DNA of 64,000 bases. Source: Daphnia pulex (lineage: Eukaryota; Arthropoda; Branchiopoda; Diplostraca; Daphniidae). Below the pieces are notes generated by a model, which saw only the letters and a program-made list of their open reading frames with translations, ran no database searches and was not told the origin of the DNA. The translations under genes and the position numbers were made by a program. The DNA lies in assembly GCF_021134715.1 (NCBI RefSeq), contig NC_060017.1:7750001-7814000 (forward strand), in the 5' to 3' direction. Position 1 is the first letter of the stretch. Every line of letters begins with the position of its first letter. Of this stretch, positions 13,343 through 24,507 are shown piece by piece.

Positions 13343-14619
13343 TTATGTTTTTTCGCTTTTTTTCCCGCTTGGGCATTGTGGAATTCGGCCAGGCTCCGAA
13401 CAAGTTGGGGTCACGGTGAAAATGTCAATTTCAAATATCGTTGACTTCCTCGTAATCGTGAAAAACTGCTGCAGAAACTGACGCTGCTGGCCCCCATCAC
13501 CATATCGCTTGTTAGCTGCCATGTACGGTTTTTGATATCGTCGACTGAATGGCGCAATCACAGGATCATAAGAGCTGCTTAGGAATCCGGACTCGATGTC
13601 CTGAGGTTGGTTGCCGGAGTACACCACCAACAATTGAGGATCAGCTTCCGGATTAGCAACACGACCTTCCCGGGGTTTGGGCATATTTGTAGACTGAACT
13701 CTATACAAACAAAAAAAAACAAAATGAGTAACGATACTCTGTATGAAGATTCAGATTTACCTCTGGATGGCAGAGGGAGCAATAGCGGGGAATTGCTCAT
13801 CCTCATCGTTGGCTGCTTCAACCAAAATGTCGTTGACTTCTTCGTTGGCCAGAATTCTAAAACACATTTTTAATAAGAACAGATCGTGAATTAGAAAATC
13901 GAACGATGATATTTGAAAAAAAATTGATAACAAAAGGACTAAAAGCTTTCGAGTTTAAGTAAAAAAAACAAATATTTACTCTTGGATGGATGGGACGATT
14001 TCAGGTTCTTCTGGTTCCTCCGGTCTCTTTTTACTTTAAAAATGTTTTTTAAAACTTTAGTAAGCTGACAATAACTGGTAATTATATTCAAGAATTTTAC
14101 CTTGTAGAGGCAGAGGAATTGTGAACAGCCTCTTCTTCTCCGACTCTGTTATTATCCATAAAAGATAAGAAAAACGCTAATTTTAGGAATCTGGGCGATG
14201 GAATGAAAAGTGTCCATTTACGTTTCAACGGTTGACGTATTAGTAGCAGGTACTGGACGCGTTGGTCTCGTTGGCCTTGCTGGTCTTGCTGGACGTGAGG
14301 TAGACGACGGCCTTTGACGAACGCTAGAACACCTTTGGGCGACAGATTTGGTGCAAGTGATGGTGGATGTTGATGTAGTAGATTCCATGACTGTTTGTCG
14401 CGTTGGAATGAAATATGATTGCGATACGGTGGATACAACTGTCGTCGTTTGTGTCACAGTTTCCCTCGCCGGCAAGATTAACGACATGGTCATCATTTGT
14501 CGAAGCGATTCTAATTCGGTGCCGTAGTAATTTAAAAAATCGAACACTTTTGATGGTTGACCATTAGTGGAAGACGCTAACACCGCGACAGCCAACAACG
14601 AAAGCGCAATCAAACGCAT
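13343..14619 (-). CDS. Secreted two-repeat protein, paralog 3 (unknown family)
   Basis: Five exons (14619-14222, 14145-14101, 14024-13980, 13856-13761, 13700-13343), all introns phase 2, give 313 aa in frame. The signal peptide is MRLIALSLLAVAVLASSTNG. The N-terminal signature (LRQMMTMSLILPARETV, RQTVMESTTSTSTITCTK) is extended by an extra partial copy rich in Thr and Val. Then come an Arg/Pro stretch, two 45-base exons not found in paralogs 1 and 2 (acidic VGEEEAV and PEEPEEPEIVPS), an acidic exon ending FPAIAPSAIQR, and a last exon with RQFLQQFFTITRKSTIFEI and a final Cys-rich tail. The two extra exons are symmetric in phase, so their gain or skipping keeps frame. Function unknown. Confidence 0.82.
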
Positions 14620-14716
14620 TTTTGAACCACGAATAAAGTGTCACAGCTTGAGAGCAAATGGGAATATTGGTGATGCTCTTTGTCAAAAGACTGGGCAAAT
14701 TAGAGCATAGTGGTCC

Positions 14717-14725
14717 GTTTTTATG
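14717..14725 (-). promoter_or_regulatory. TATA-like box of secreted paralog 3
   Basis: The minus strand reads CATAAAAAC about 100 bases before the ATG at 14619. It is weaker than the boxes of paralogs 1 and 2. Confidence 0.35.
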
Positions 14726-14729
14726 CTGT

Positions 14730-15940
14730 CCAATTCTACGTACGTAAACTAGTTTGACGAATTTACCTATACAGATGCCAGAATATTCACTTCGTTCGTC
14801 GTGCTGTTTATAGGCAAACTACGCTCAGCAATGGTAATTTGAACTGATCTTTAAGGGGAGCAAAGCAAACAGGGTTTTTTTAAGTTCACGTCTCCGGTCC
14901 GTCTTGTTCTGTTTTCTATTTTTTCAAAGTCACAAATTAAAAAGAAACAACGAAAAAGCGCAATGACCTAATATCCTTATATATAATCGTATACAAAGAA
15001 TAAAACGTGACATTTCTCATCAGCTTAAAATTTTCGCAGGAATCCAGAGCATCCTTATACACTTTATAAAAACCTGTTGGTTGTCCAGCTTGGAAATTTC
15101 CCACATTCACGCCGTGTCCGGCTCCTCGTCCCTCCCAGTAATTTTTCCAACGTCAAACTTTCTTACCTGTGTTACACGTCTTGATTTTTAAGTGATTTTT
15201 TGTTTCATTCGACCAGAAAAAATTCTAAAATTTTTCTATTATGTCATATAGAATTCGCTACAAAAATATTCAATTTTCTTGCCTTTGAAGGTACTACAAA
15301 ATAAGACGACACTGTGCTGTAAACATTCAAGTTGTAATGGTTACAAGAAGAAAAATGTAAAAGCAATTATTCCAGTTTATGATTTATAACACGTATCCTA
15401 TAAATCATCCATAAAATAGCATTCATGCGCATCAAAAATTTGATTTAAAAAAATTGATTTCGTTTGACAGGGACAATGACCTCAAATGTTTCTCCTATAA
15501 ACTCAACGAACATTAAAGCTCGCTTGCCAATGCCCTTCTACCGGTATGCGGAAGCGATAATGTGATGATTCACCGATTAAAACGACTAGCGCACAAGCGC
15601 AGTATTCAGCAGTGTATATCATGTCGATATGATTTACTTGAAGCGTCTTGAACGTTGGTTGGATTCGTGCATACAAAAAAATGACTCCAATGTAAGATAA
15701 TTTTTTCGTCCAAAGCGAAGATAATGTTTGATTCTATCAGGAATTATCACAGTCTATACACGTGTTTCGATCAAAAGTGCAAGTCACCAAGTTAATGGGT
15801 CCTTACGTTTATGTTATCGGTAAAAATAATCCTTCAACTCATAACGATGCTTTGATTTTATTTTTTAATTAAAGTGATGTGTTACCATGCAGGCCTACGT
15901 GACCCCGTGTATAATGTCGCAACTGATAATAAAAAGAATA
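14730..15940. other. Intergenic spacer before the EndoU gene
   Basis: About 1.2 kb of AT-rich sequence between two divergently transcribed genes (paralog 3 on minus, EndoU on plus). It must carry both upstream regulatory regions. I saw no open frame or repeat of note. Confidence 0.45.
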
Positions 15941-15943
15941 TTG

Positions 15944-15952
15944 TATATAAAG
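15944..15952 (+). promoter_or_regulatory. TATA box of EndoU gene
   Basis: TATATAAAG stands about 20 bases before a TCAGT at 15964-15968, the arthropod initiator consensus. A transcript starting there would carry a short non-coding first exon ending at 16032 (AAAG before GTAAGT). That exon joins an acceptor TTTGCAG placed directly before the ATG at 16118. Confidence 0.65.
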
Positions 15953-16117
15953 CGACGATTTCTTCAGTAAGAAACATCACTGAAAGCGGAAGCGACTCTC
16001 ACCAAACAGCTTATTGCAACCAAATTTGAAAGGTAAGTCCAAAGCGCTTATAATACGTATCCTCAATATTTATTAGTAAAGTTATCTTTTACATATTTTG
16101 TGTAACATGATTTGCAG

Positions 16118-17305
16118 ATGAAATTAATAGCTGCCGTCCTCTTTTTGGCTCTGTTTGGAGTATCATCATCTAATGCCAAAAGCATTCGTGCCAGTAAGTT
16201 ATGCAGAATTGCCATTTTTGTAACTTTTGTAGTTCTCGTGTTTTCTAGAGAGATTGGAGAATTTCACTTTCAGTATCGTTTATCCACATGATGTTTTAAA
16301 ATATTTTTTTTTTACGAAGCTCCCATAACTGACGAGGAGCTGCTTGCCCTATCTAAGAATCTGCATATAAATGACGTAAATGGTGCTGTTGTCGAACTGG
16401 ATCTACAAGCCAAAACTACGATAGGTGATCTGTCAGACAAAGCTCCCACCCGGTAGGAAGCAACAAGCATATACTAACGAATTTCGGTCTAACCTAATTC
16501 GGAATTGTGATTTAATCGCAGGTTAATTACCAGTGACCTTACCGACGTCTTCACCAAGCCTACATACGCTGCCGCTCAGGGTCTGCTAAACAATTACGCA
16601 AGGAACTATTCCGTCCAGGAAGAATTCACTCCGGAACAATTAGCGGAAGAAATAGCTTTCATTGATTTGGTTATGGAGACTAGTGTGATGCAACTGCTCC
16701 ATGAGTTTCTCGTTTCCAAAGGTACATTACCCTTGTCCTATATGTTCCCTGTTCAATTTTGACAGTCAATTATTATTACCTAAACAGGTTTTTTCACCGA
16801 GGATGTGCAAGAGTTCAAACAGTTTCTGTGGAACAAATGGTTCGCCCGCTGGTCTAAATACGTACCGGATGTTGTAGCCAGTGGCGGCTGGGAACACACC
16901 AATCTGGGTGAAAAGGGGAGCGACGGAATACTTTACGGATTCCATAGCTGGATTCACGTTTACAACGAGGAGCAATATGGTCACCTCAACTATCTCGGCT
17001 ACATCGACGTGATCAAAACGAAAAGCACCACTGTCATGTCCATGCCCATCCTTTTGAATGGTAACCATGTCAGCAGTAAACCGTACACGAATTTGAACGT
17101 CGGCGCCAGTCCGGAACTTGAACTCGCTCTCGGGACGCTTTGCTACATTGCCCGCGATGGTGTCGACGCCCTTTGCGTCTTCCAGACTTCTGATGCCATC
17201 GAGTACGCCATGGACGTGCACTCGGTCGATTATAACGGATCGAATTACATTGAAAGTTCGCACACAAGTTTCGGGGAAGAATCAAACGGACGGTCCGTCC
17301 TGTGA
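16118..17305 (+). CDS. Secreted poly(U)-specific endoribonuclease (XendoU family)
   Basis: Four coding exons (16118-16193, 16320-16452, 16522-16721, 16788-17305) give 308 aa in frame, after a non-coding first exon. A signal peptide (MKLIAAVLFLALFGVSSSNA) points to secretion. The rest is one EndoU domain. The two catalytic His are in GWEH (about H173) and GFHSWIHVYNEE (about H189), and the catalytic Lys is in SSKPYTNLNVGASPELE (about K234). The GYI and VGASPE motifs are typical of the family. EndoU enzymes cut RNA 5' of or at uridines in a metal-dependent way, leaving 2',3'-cyclic phosphate ends; the role of secreted arthropod forms is unclear. The gene is single here and divergent from the secreted-repeat cluster. 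Confidence 0.93.
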
Positions 17306-17390
17306 TTGCGCAGCGCAGGAACTACAGAAGCATGTACGGCACTCGCTATTCAGTGCAAGCGTTTTGTTGAAGTCAATTAATGTAAAAGAA

Positions 17391-17396
17391 AATAAA
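17391..17396 (+). terminator. Poly(A) signal of EndoU gene
   Basis: AATAAA, 86 bases past the EndoU stop codon. Confidence 0.6.
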
Positions 17397-17399
17397 GAA

Positions 17400-19000
17400 A
17401 CAAACACGAATGTAGTCTGATATTAACGCGATCAAATAAGAGCCTTGGGAGGGTGACAGAGTTCGCGATAGCAAGTAAACTTGAGAATCCTGATAATAAA
17501 CTAAGACTTTGAGTGAAGTTACCAAAAACTTGAAACCTTGCGTAACGTTACCATGGCGATGTTCTCGTCGTTAGAAAATCGTTGAGAGATAAAAGAAATT
17601 TTGTGCGCGTGAAAGATGACGGTGACTGTATGTCTCAACGTCCTCACAACGGAATGAAATGTGGATGGTGTCAAATGGTGTCATGCCCATGTATATCTGT
17701 CTACCTGCAAGACAACCCAAATCTTGCAAGGGTTTTATATGGAGGTGCAAATCAAGAACTTGAATTGTGTGGTGGGAGGTTGAATGGTGTATACTTCTTA
17801 TTCTACTCTACTTTCATTTCGATCCAATACCCATGGGCACGTGCTCCATCAGAGTCGTATGTTTATTATACAGTTTACGGTGGTTTACGGAGAAGAGATT
17901 AAATGGGGATTTTGTCAACTTACAGGGTTTATGCAGTATCTTTATACAATCGCGTGTCTATACTTTTGATAAATAATCAGCGATTCACTTCAGGGCCAAT
18001 TGCTCAGCTGTTGCCCTTCTTATGAGGTAATAAGAGAAGATCCGATAAGATTTACCAAGAAATACGCCAATTGTTAAGCATCAGAGATTGGAGAAGGCTG
18101 CTGATGGACTAGTGTTGCATAACTGAGCAAATATCACGTAATATAGCGAAGAAAGCGTATAATCCAATAAGCGCATTATACAGCACAGAGTATACTCGTC
18201 CAAGAAAAAAAACAAATTTTTGTATTGCAAAATTTCTTCAAGGTTTTCTAAACAGGCTTTCGTTTTTTTTTTTTACTGGTATGGTTGTAGCCTCTGGTTG
18301 TAGTTGCCAATCGTCTCACTAGATGTCCACAAGCGGAAAAAAGCCGGGTGGAATGGCAACACTGCTTCCCAAAATGTCGTTCACCAAACCACATGAAGTG
18401 TCGAACAGTCGTGAGTCGTATAGTTCATGACGGTCGAAGTGTTTATAGGGCTTTTTAAATACATTCTACATATTTAATAGTTTCAGAAAATGATTTGTGT
18501 TATCATAGTGAACTTTCCAAAAACTTCCCTTGTATTTCTTTAGCCCCGTTGATACTAGATTCATAAACGTGTTGTTCCCATCTTCTTACGCCATGGATGG
18601 AACTGAAACAGCCCAGAAATGCACCAAACGTAAATGGATTTTAAGAAAGAATTGCGTACGTATTCTAACCACATAATCTACCAAACTGTTACCTGCTTTG
18701 GCCTTTTCCTTTATGTATGAAAACAATTCCAATTACCTATAACAGGTTGACCGTTGACGGCATAAATTTGTCATTCTTGGTAAGTTTGTTTCCATGAGCA
18801 AAGCTAATTCTGGCAGATGCACTGCTTAATGCAAATACAAATATGGTTAGAAATGTTAAGAATTCTACTGAAGGTGAATTCAAATGAAAATATTTATTAA
18901 GAGTTAATTTTTTAAAATGATTTAATAGCAGTAGACCTGTAATTAAAATATCTAAATGAATTTAAATGTTTTAAATTAAATTTGGCTCAGTTAAAGTGAG
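17400..19000. other. Gene-poor stretch after the EndoU gene
   Basis: The overlapping plus-strand frames at 17582-17976 give peptides of up to 106 aa with no motif I recognise, and they are not flanked by convincing splice or promoter signals. The rest is AT-rich non-coding sequence. Confidence 0.4.
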
Positions 19001-19009
19001 TTTTTAAAT

Positions 19010-19625
19010 TGAACCTGAAGAAAAGAATGCAGGTCATCTAACATCTGTATCCTACATTTACGATATTCTTCTTAGTTGATTTAACAATTTGTATTTTCAA
19101 AATTCCTCAACTTCAACTTCTAAGAGACTGAACATTCTTCTATTAGCAGTTGTAAACAAAGTGAATTAGACTGAGACAAATTCAAAATATCCAACTAAAA
19201 TTCCCTGCATAGATGTGGTGTATGTTTTATTGTAAAGTTTATACTAATTCTCCTTTTATTTCTCCTATAGGTCATGATCAGAACTATGGAAAACATTCTG
19301 TCCAGGGAATGACGCCTTAAAAGAAAGAACTGCGGTTGCGATCTTCAACAATCTTGCGTAACAATATTGCGTGAGTGTCATTTTTTTTAAAAATTTTCTG
19401 CTTGTTATTATTTTTGTTTCTAATTTTAGTAATTTTAGCAAGTTTCGATTAGCTAGAGCAGGGATCCTTTTCATTTTACTGTTTTAAATTTTAAACATTT
19501 CTTGTTTACAACGCTAGATGGCTTTACGATTGCTTAGATTGTTTTCAGCGTTCAAAAAACATTAGTTTCACTGTTTCAGTAAGTTTTACTATACACAATT
19601 ATTTTTTGTTTGTAAAACTGAAAAA
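19010..19625 (+). repeat. Left arm of diverged long inverted duplication
   Basis: Reading 19010-19625 forward matches the reverse complement of about 22870-23520 through many blocks. These include GAACCTGAAG, a shared GAAGTGAATT-like stretch, TTTATACTAATTC, ATTCTGTCCAG, then ATGACGCCTTAAAAGAAAG, and ATCCTTTTCATTTT through TTGTTTAC. Divergence and indels are heavy, so the event is old. Neither arm carries a clear open frame. It may be two inverted copies of an old transposon or of a non-coding transcript unit. Confidence 0.65.
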
Positions 19626-20327
19626 AAAAATCATCGATGAATTCTTCGTCAACGTCAATTTTGTTATGACAAAAAACAGTACATTAAGAATTCATCCCAT
19701 TAACGCTATTTCGTGTGCCCTGATACCCAGGATACGAATTACTTGTAATCTAAAATTGAGCGAAGATGGTGGACGAGAGTAGCAACCCAGAAGCTGCCCA
19801 CCTCTAGAAGGCGTTGAGCGAAGATGAAATCAATGTAAATTGCATTTGGTCCGTGTCTTCCACTGCCAAATCAGTCGCTCTGCTCAGAGCCTGATTGAAG
19901 TGATTGACGAATTTGGTAAATTGGTCCACCCATCAAATTGTGAAGTTCCCCTGATGGATTTAGTCGTAATAATTTTTTAAAAATTGTTATTGTTGTTGGC
20001 TGAGACACTGAAGATGACATCTGGTGGCCAGGTTTGTCTTCAGTTGTTGGTCGTAGGCAGGCTAGCCCTTTAGCCACTACCTTCTTGGTTCTTTGTTAAG
20101 TTGAATCATGGGTTCTGAGAGAAAGAGTCGCCATTTTCATTTGTTTGGGGTTTTGATGTTGATTGCTACTTGTTAGGCATTTTTTAGAATTTGTGATGGG
20201 TTTTAGTTGGTTTGGTTTGGCGGTTCGTGAGCTTGCTATTATTGTTGGTATAATTGATTCGATTAAATTCTATTCATGTGCAGTGAAATGGCCTGAAAGT
20301 GTTTAATTTCATCTTTTATTCGTAGAC

Positions 20328-20600
20328 GAATTTTGATGCTGAAAGACTTGGAAACCACGCTGTCCACCACGTCGAGAAGCTGAGTAACTTTCCGCGTGTA
20401 CAATGGTAAAATTAACAATTAAACTGATTGAAATATATTTGGATTATAACATGTGTAATGTTTGATTGCAGGCGCCTCTTAATAAAAGGAACTGAAGCCA
20501 TCCAATCGTGCAGGCTGCGTGGAAGTCGCATTTACCTTTGCTGTGAACATCATGAACACATACACTATTTGAAGGTGACAATCTTATCCAGTTCAGATTT
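20328..20600 (+). other. Possible two-exon coding fragment, unknown
   Basis: Two plus-strand blocks, about 20328-20404 and 20471-20600, join in one frame over a splice-like interval (GTAAAA to TTGATTGCAG). The first reads NFDAERLGNHAVHHVEKLS and the second RLLIKGTEAIQSCRLRGSR. The peptide has a normal amino-acid mix, unlike its AT-rich surroundings, but I cannot name the family or place a start or end. It lies between the arms of the inverted duplication and may be a captured or decayed gene piece. Confidence 0.25.
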
Positions 20601-21625
20601 TACAATTAAAATGTGATTAAGCTTTGCATCCATTGGTTAGTTTTAACATATGGGATTTGGTCAAGTCAACAGCCATTTCCTTCAGGGTTGTGTTCTGTTA
20701 TGGATTTTTTAAAGGGGAGTTTGTTCACTTGTTGTAAGCAAGAAAGGCAGATTCCGAAAGAAGTTTTGTTTATTTGTTGTTCCACTGTAGAGTATCCTTT
20801 AAAGGTTAAATGAATTTGTATTTAAATCTTAAATAAGTCATCTAGTTTCATGAAAATTTATTATTTTAAGTTTCCACGATAGGTATATAAGATAATATTG
20901 CCATATTTAATATATGGGTTGAATATTTGAAGTGATATAATTTAGCTCTTTTTTAAAATTTCGTACAGCATTTCCAATTATGCTGAAGATTAATTTTACT
21001 TTGATTATAGGTTCATGTTTACGTAGCAGTGGTGTTGCTGTCCAATATGGTGTGTTGTTGCAGCCTATGGTGGTGAAAGATATCTGCATCAAGTTGCTGT
21101 TCCTTGTGCATCCAAGGTGCTGGTTTTGTGCTACAGAAGTGACATCCAGTACTGTGTTCGATTGCTATTTGTGTCTTTGCAGTTTACCTTTATATATTGA
21201 GAAGGAACAAAACAAAAGTAATACGGGGAGGTTTATGTCAAACAAATAATAAACATGTCCGGGATAGGGGAATGAGGAGGAAGTTGGGGTGGGGTATTTG
21301 GTAATGATTTATTGAAAGAAGTGAGGTATATTTATAATGAATATGCAGTACTTGGTGATAAAATCTGTTTTTAACCTACTTCCACTTACACATCTATTCC
21401 TCAAACCCCACTAGCACCAACATCAAATCCCACATCTACTCACATCCGTTCCTAAAACCCCAAAATCTCCAATATCAAATCCGCAAACTTGTTGTATATT
21501 TAATCATAATTATATGTAAATAAATAAAATAACATAATATATAAATTGTGTAAATTCTATTTATTCTGGAACATTTGCAAAATAAAAAATTCATTAAACA
21601 GAGCGTCCGGTTCAAGACATTTTTT

Positions 21626-22142
21626 TTATGCGAGGCTTTTTTAGAAAGCAATCCGCCACCTAATTTGACAAAAAGTGATAGTTTGTTTTCACGGAAATCG
21701 CGTTAGACGGTTAAAAAATTTCTAGTTCAAAAATCTCATGTATAAATTAGCATCTAGTCTACTGGTCCAAATTGCGATTCTTTAAGGATTAATTTAGGTG
21801 ATGTGTTAATAGCTACTGCGGGTAGCTAAAAAATTGAACTAATCCACTTTTTCTGAATATTTTGGTTTTAGATCACTGTTTTTTAGATTTTATTGTGATC
21901 TCTCTTCAAAATATTCTAAGCGAATTAGTTCAATTGTTTAGCTACCCACAATAGCTAACGCATCACCTAAATTAATCAAGCTTAAAGAATCACAATTTGC
22001 ACCAGTAGACTAGATGCAAATTTCTACATGAGATTGTTGAACTAGAAATTTTTTAACCGTCTGACACAATTTCCGTGAAAACAAACTATCACTTTTTGTC
22101 AAATTAGGTGGCGGATTGCTTGCTAAAAACTCGCACATGCAG
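21626..22142. mobile_element. Foldback (long-hairpin) MITE-like element, ~515 bp
   Basis: Left half 21626-21865 and right half 21900-22142 are imperfect reverse complements almost end to end. Landmarks in order on the left are GCGAGGCTTTTTT, GCAATCCGCCACC, the CAAAAAGTGATAG block, CTAGTTCAA, TAGTCTACTGG and a TTAATTTAGGTGATG block; each recurs inverted on the right. The central loop is only about 40-60 bases. No coding capacity is present. This fits a non-autonomous foldback or MITE-type DNA element. I could not define a target-site duplication with certainty. Confidence 0.7.
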
Positions 22143-22430
22143 TGTCGGCGTAGATCCAGGGAGATTACCTGGAAATGGAAGAGGAGAGAAGAGTGCGAGG
22201 CAAGTTTTACTGGGGAGCGATTAGTCACTACTAGGCTTCCGGGTTAGACTCATGACCCTCTAAAAGTTTTCGTCGGATCATGCGCCTTCCAAGTCCCCGT
22301 TCGACCAGAGCCCTCCCCTCCTCCTGGTTTCACAGCGGGTGAGTGACCACCGGCGGGCGTTGGTTAATGGTTAGTTAGGGAAACGGGGCCGCAGAAAAGA
22401 AGGGAGCCCAGATATGAACTTGTAATTTAT
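22143..22430. other. GC-rich patch beside the foldback element
   Basis: About 290 bases with clearly higher GC than the surroundings, lying directly beside the foldback element and before AT-rich sequence resumes. No rRNA, tRNA or coding motif was recognised. It could be part of a larger mobile element or a conserved non-coding block. Confidence 0.3.
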
Positions 22431-22869
22431 CTAACTACACAATTTATCAGTCTTGAATTACAGCATTCTCTCCTCAGTTTCACCATCCGATGGGTCAGTC
22501 TATGGAAAGGTGGCGACGGATTCACCTGAAAGGAGATTTAAGTAAGATTTTATCAATAACGAGGCGTAGGGAAACAAGTCAACAAAAAACAATGGAGAGC
22601 ACTTCAAAAATATTGAATCAAATCAGCAAATCACGAATATGCACTAATTGTTGTCTTATGCCATATCCTATAGTTCAGGAAAAATCTCTGTTAGTTTTCT
22701 TGGGCGTCTAATAAGTACTAAATGAAGTACTGACTCATTAAAAATCAAAAGTAGAGAAGCAAATTACCAATGTCTAACAAGTGAGCTTTGTGGCACGGTC
22801 AGTTATCATACAAAATTATTTAACGTTAACTGCCGATAAATGTCTTTAGAATTGCGTAAAGTAAAAGTA

Positions 22870-23520
22870 TCTGAAACAGTGAAACTACTGTTTTTTCTGA
22901 CTGATGAAAAACGATCTAAGCCATCGTCTAGCCTTGTAAACAAGAGATGTTAAAATTTTAAACAGCAAAATGAAAAGGATTCATGCTCTACCTAAATCGA
23001 GACTTATACTAAAATAAGAAACAATCATAACAAACATAAAAAACCTAATACTCACGCATCAATACTGCTACATTATAGCAACCCAGTTCTTTCTTTTAAG
23101 GCGTCATTTTCTGGACAGAATATTTTCCAAAATTCTGATCACGATCAAAAGAAGAAGTAAAAGGAATTAGTATAAACTTAACAGAAAAAACTGACAGTAA
23201 AACTTACACCACGAATATGAAGAGAACCTCACTACCTCAGTTGGATACTTTGCATTTGTTTCAGTCTTAATTCACTTCGTTTGCTACTGAAGAACAGCCG
23301 GGTCATGCAATTTTCCTTTCACATGGATTTCACTGTTTCAAAAAATCTGACATCAAAAGATTTGGCAAGTGTGAGATTCCAAGTCAAGGAAATTAAAAAA
23401 TACAAATTGTCAAATTAACTAAGCAGAATATCTATAATGTTGGATACACATGATGATAGATACAGGATAATTTGCGTATTCTTCCTCTCTTCAGGTTCAG
23501 TAAACACTCATTTTAACTAC
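22870..23520 (-). repeat. Right arm of diverged long inverted duplication
   Basis: This is the inverted partner of 19010-19625 (see that entry for shared blocks). The similarity may run somewhat farther out, to about 23530, but becomes unclear. The 3.2 kb between the arms contains the foldback element and a possible coding fragment. Confidence 0.65.
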
Positions 23521-24507
23521 CAATGATACCTTATTCAACCAATGAAGATTGTCAATACTTAATCTGCTTTACCACATTATGCTATTTAACACACATTTTG
23601 AAATGCTTATTAGTTCAATTTAAGTACTGCATCGAAACGTGAAAGAGAACAGCAACTAATCGTACTGTGTCAACTCACTCAACTGTCAACTCTCAAGTGA
23701 GCACGCAGACGAACTTTAGTCTTTACAATACAGAACAGTGAAGCGGTGTTGCCGATTTATAAAAATAAGTGAGCTTTATTTTAAAAATTATATTTTTTTC
23801 AATAAATTAATCCATTATAATTAATTGAAAAGATGTCGACGCTTAAGATTTTACTAGAGATAAACAGTATCATTACTGACCTGTTATCCTTCTCGTACAG
23901 GTATATTTGAATTACTTCTTGATTACACTGAAGTAAAGATGTTGTTTTCATTGTATGCTTCTACGTGTAATTTTGTTGTTGTGCATCGGCGAAATAATTT
24001 CCGGTTTTAGTTATCCAACCAAATTACATTTCCTAATACATATTATATTTCTGATATTGCTCATATATCGCAACAAAATAAAAATACACTTACACACGTT
24101 GCCAGTATTTCTTACGCTTTCCGACCGCGGCAAAGTGTAACTATACAAAACTTGCGCATCAAGTTTGTTTGAGTTTATTATAATACTATAAAATTTTTCT
24201 TGTTTGTAGAGAACGAAACAGATTGACACATTGATTAAGTAGGCTCGATTGACAAAATAGGAATACACAGGTAATAAAGGTAGTCTAAAATTCATGGCGG
24301 AAATATGCTAGACGAATATCCGTCGGAATTTTAGCAGCAAAACAACATTATAGCCATTGATGATTTCTCGTTGCTGTATTACTAAGAATTATTCCACATT
24401 TTCATAAATCTAGGTACCGATAATAAGGACTATCTAAGATGTCTTTAACCAATAAGTTCACTACAATATCTTTGACCGAAACGAGTTTTCTAGATAAACG
24501 AGTTAGT

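Noticed and set aside
16766-17285. Minus-strand frames of 71-165 aa
   Set aside because: Antisense shadows of the last EndoU exon, whose plus-strand product has the full catalytic set.
22143-22430. rRNA or tRNA gene in the GC-rich patch
   Set aside because: No cloverleaf, no box A/B pair and no rRNA motif could be found by eye.
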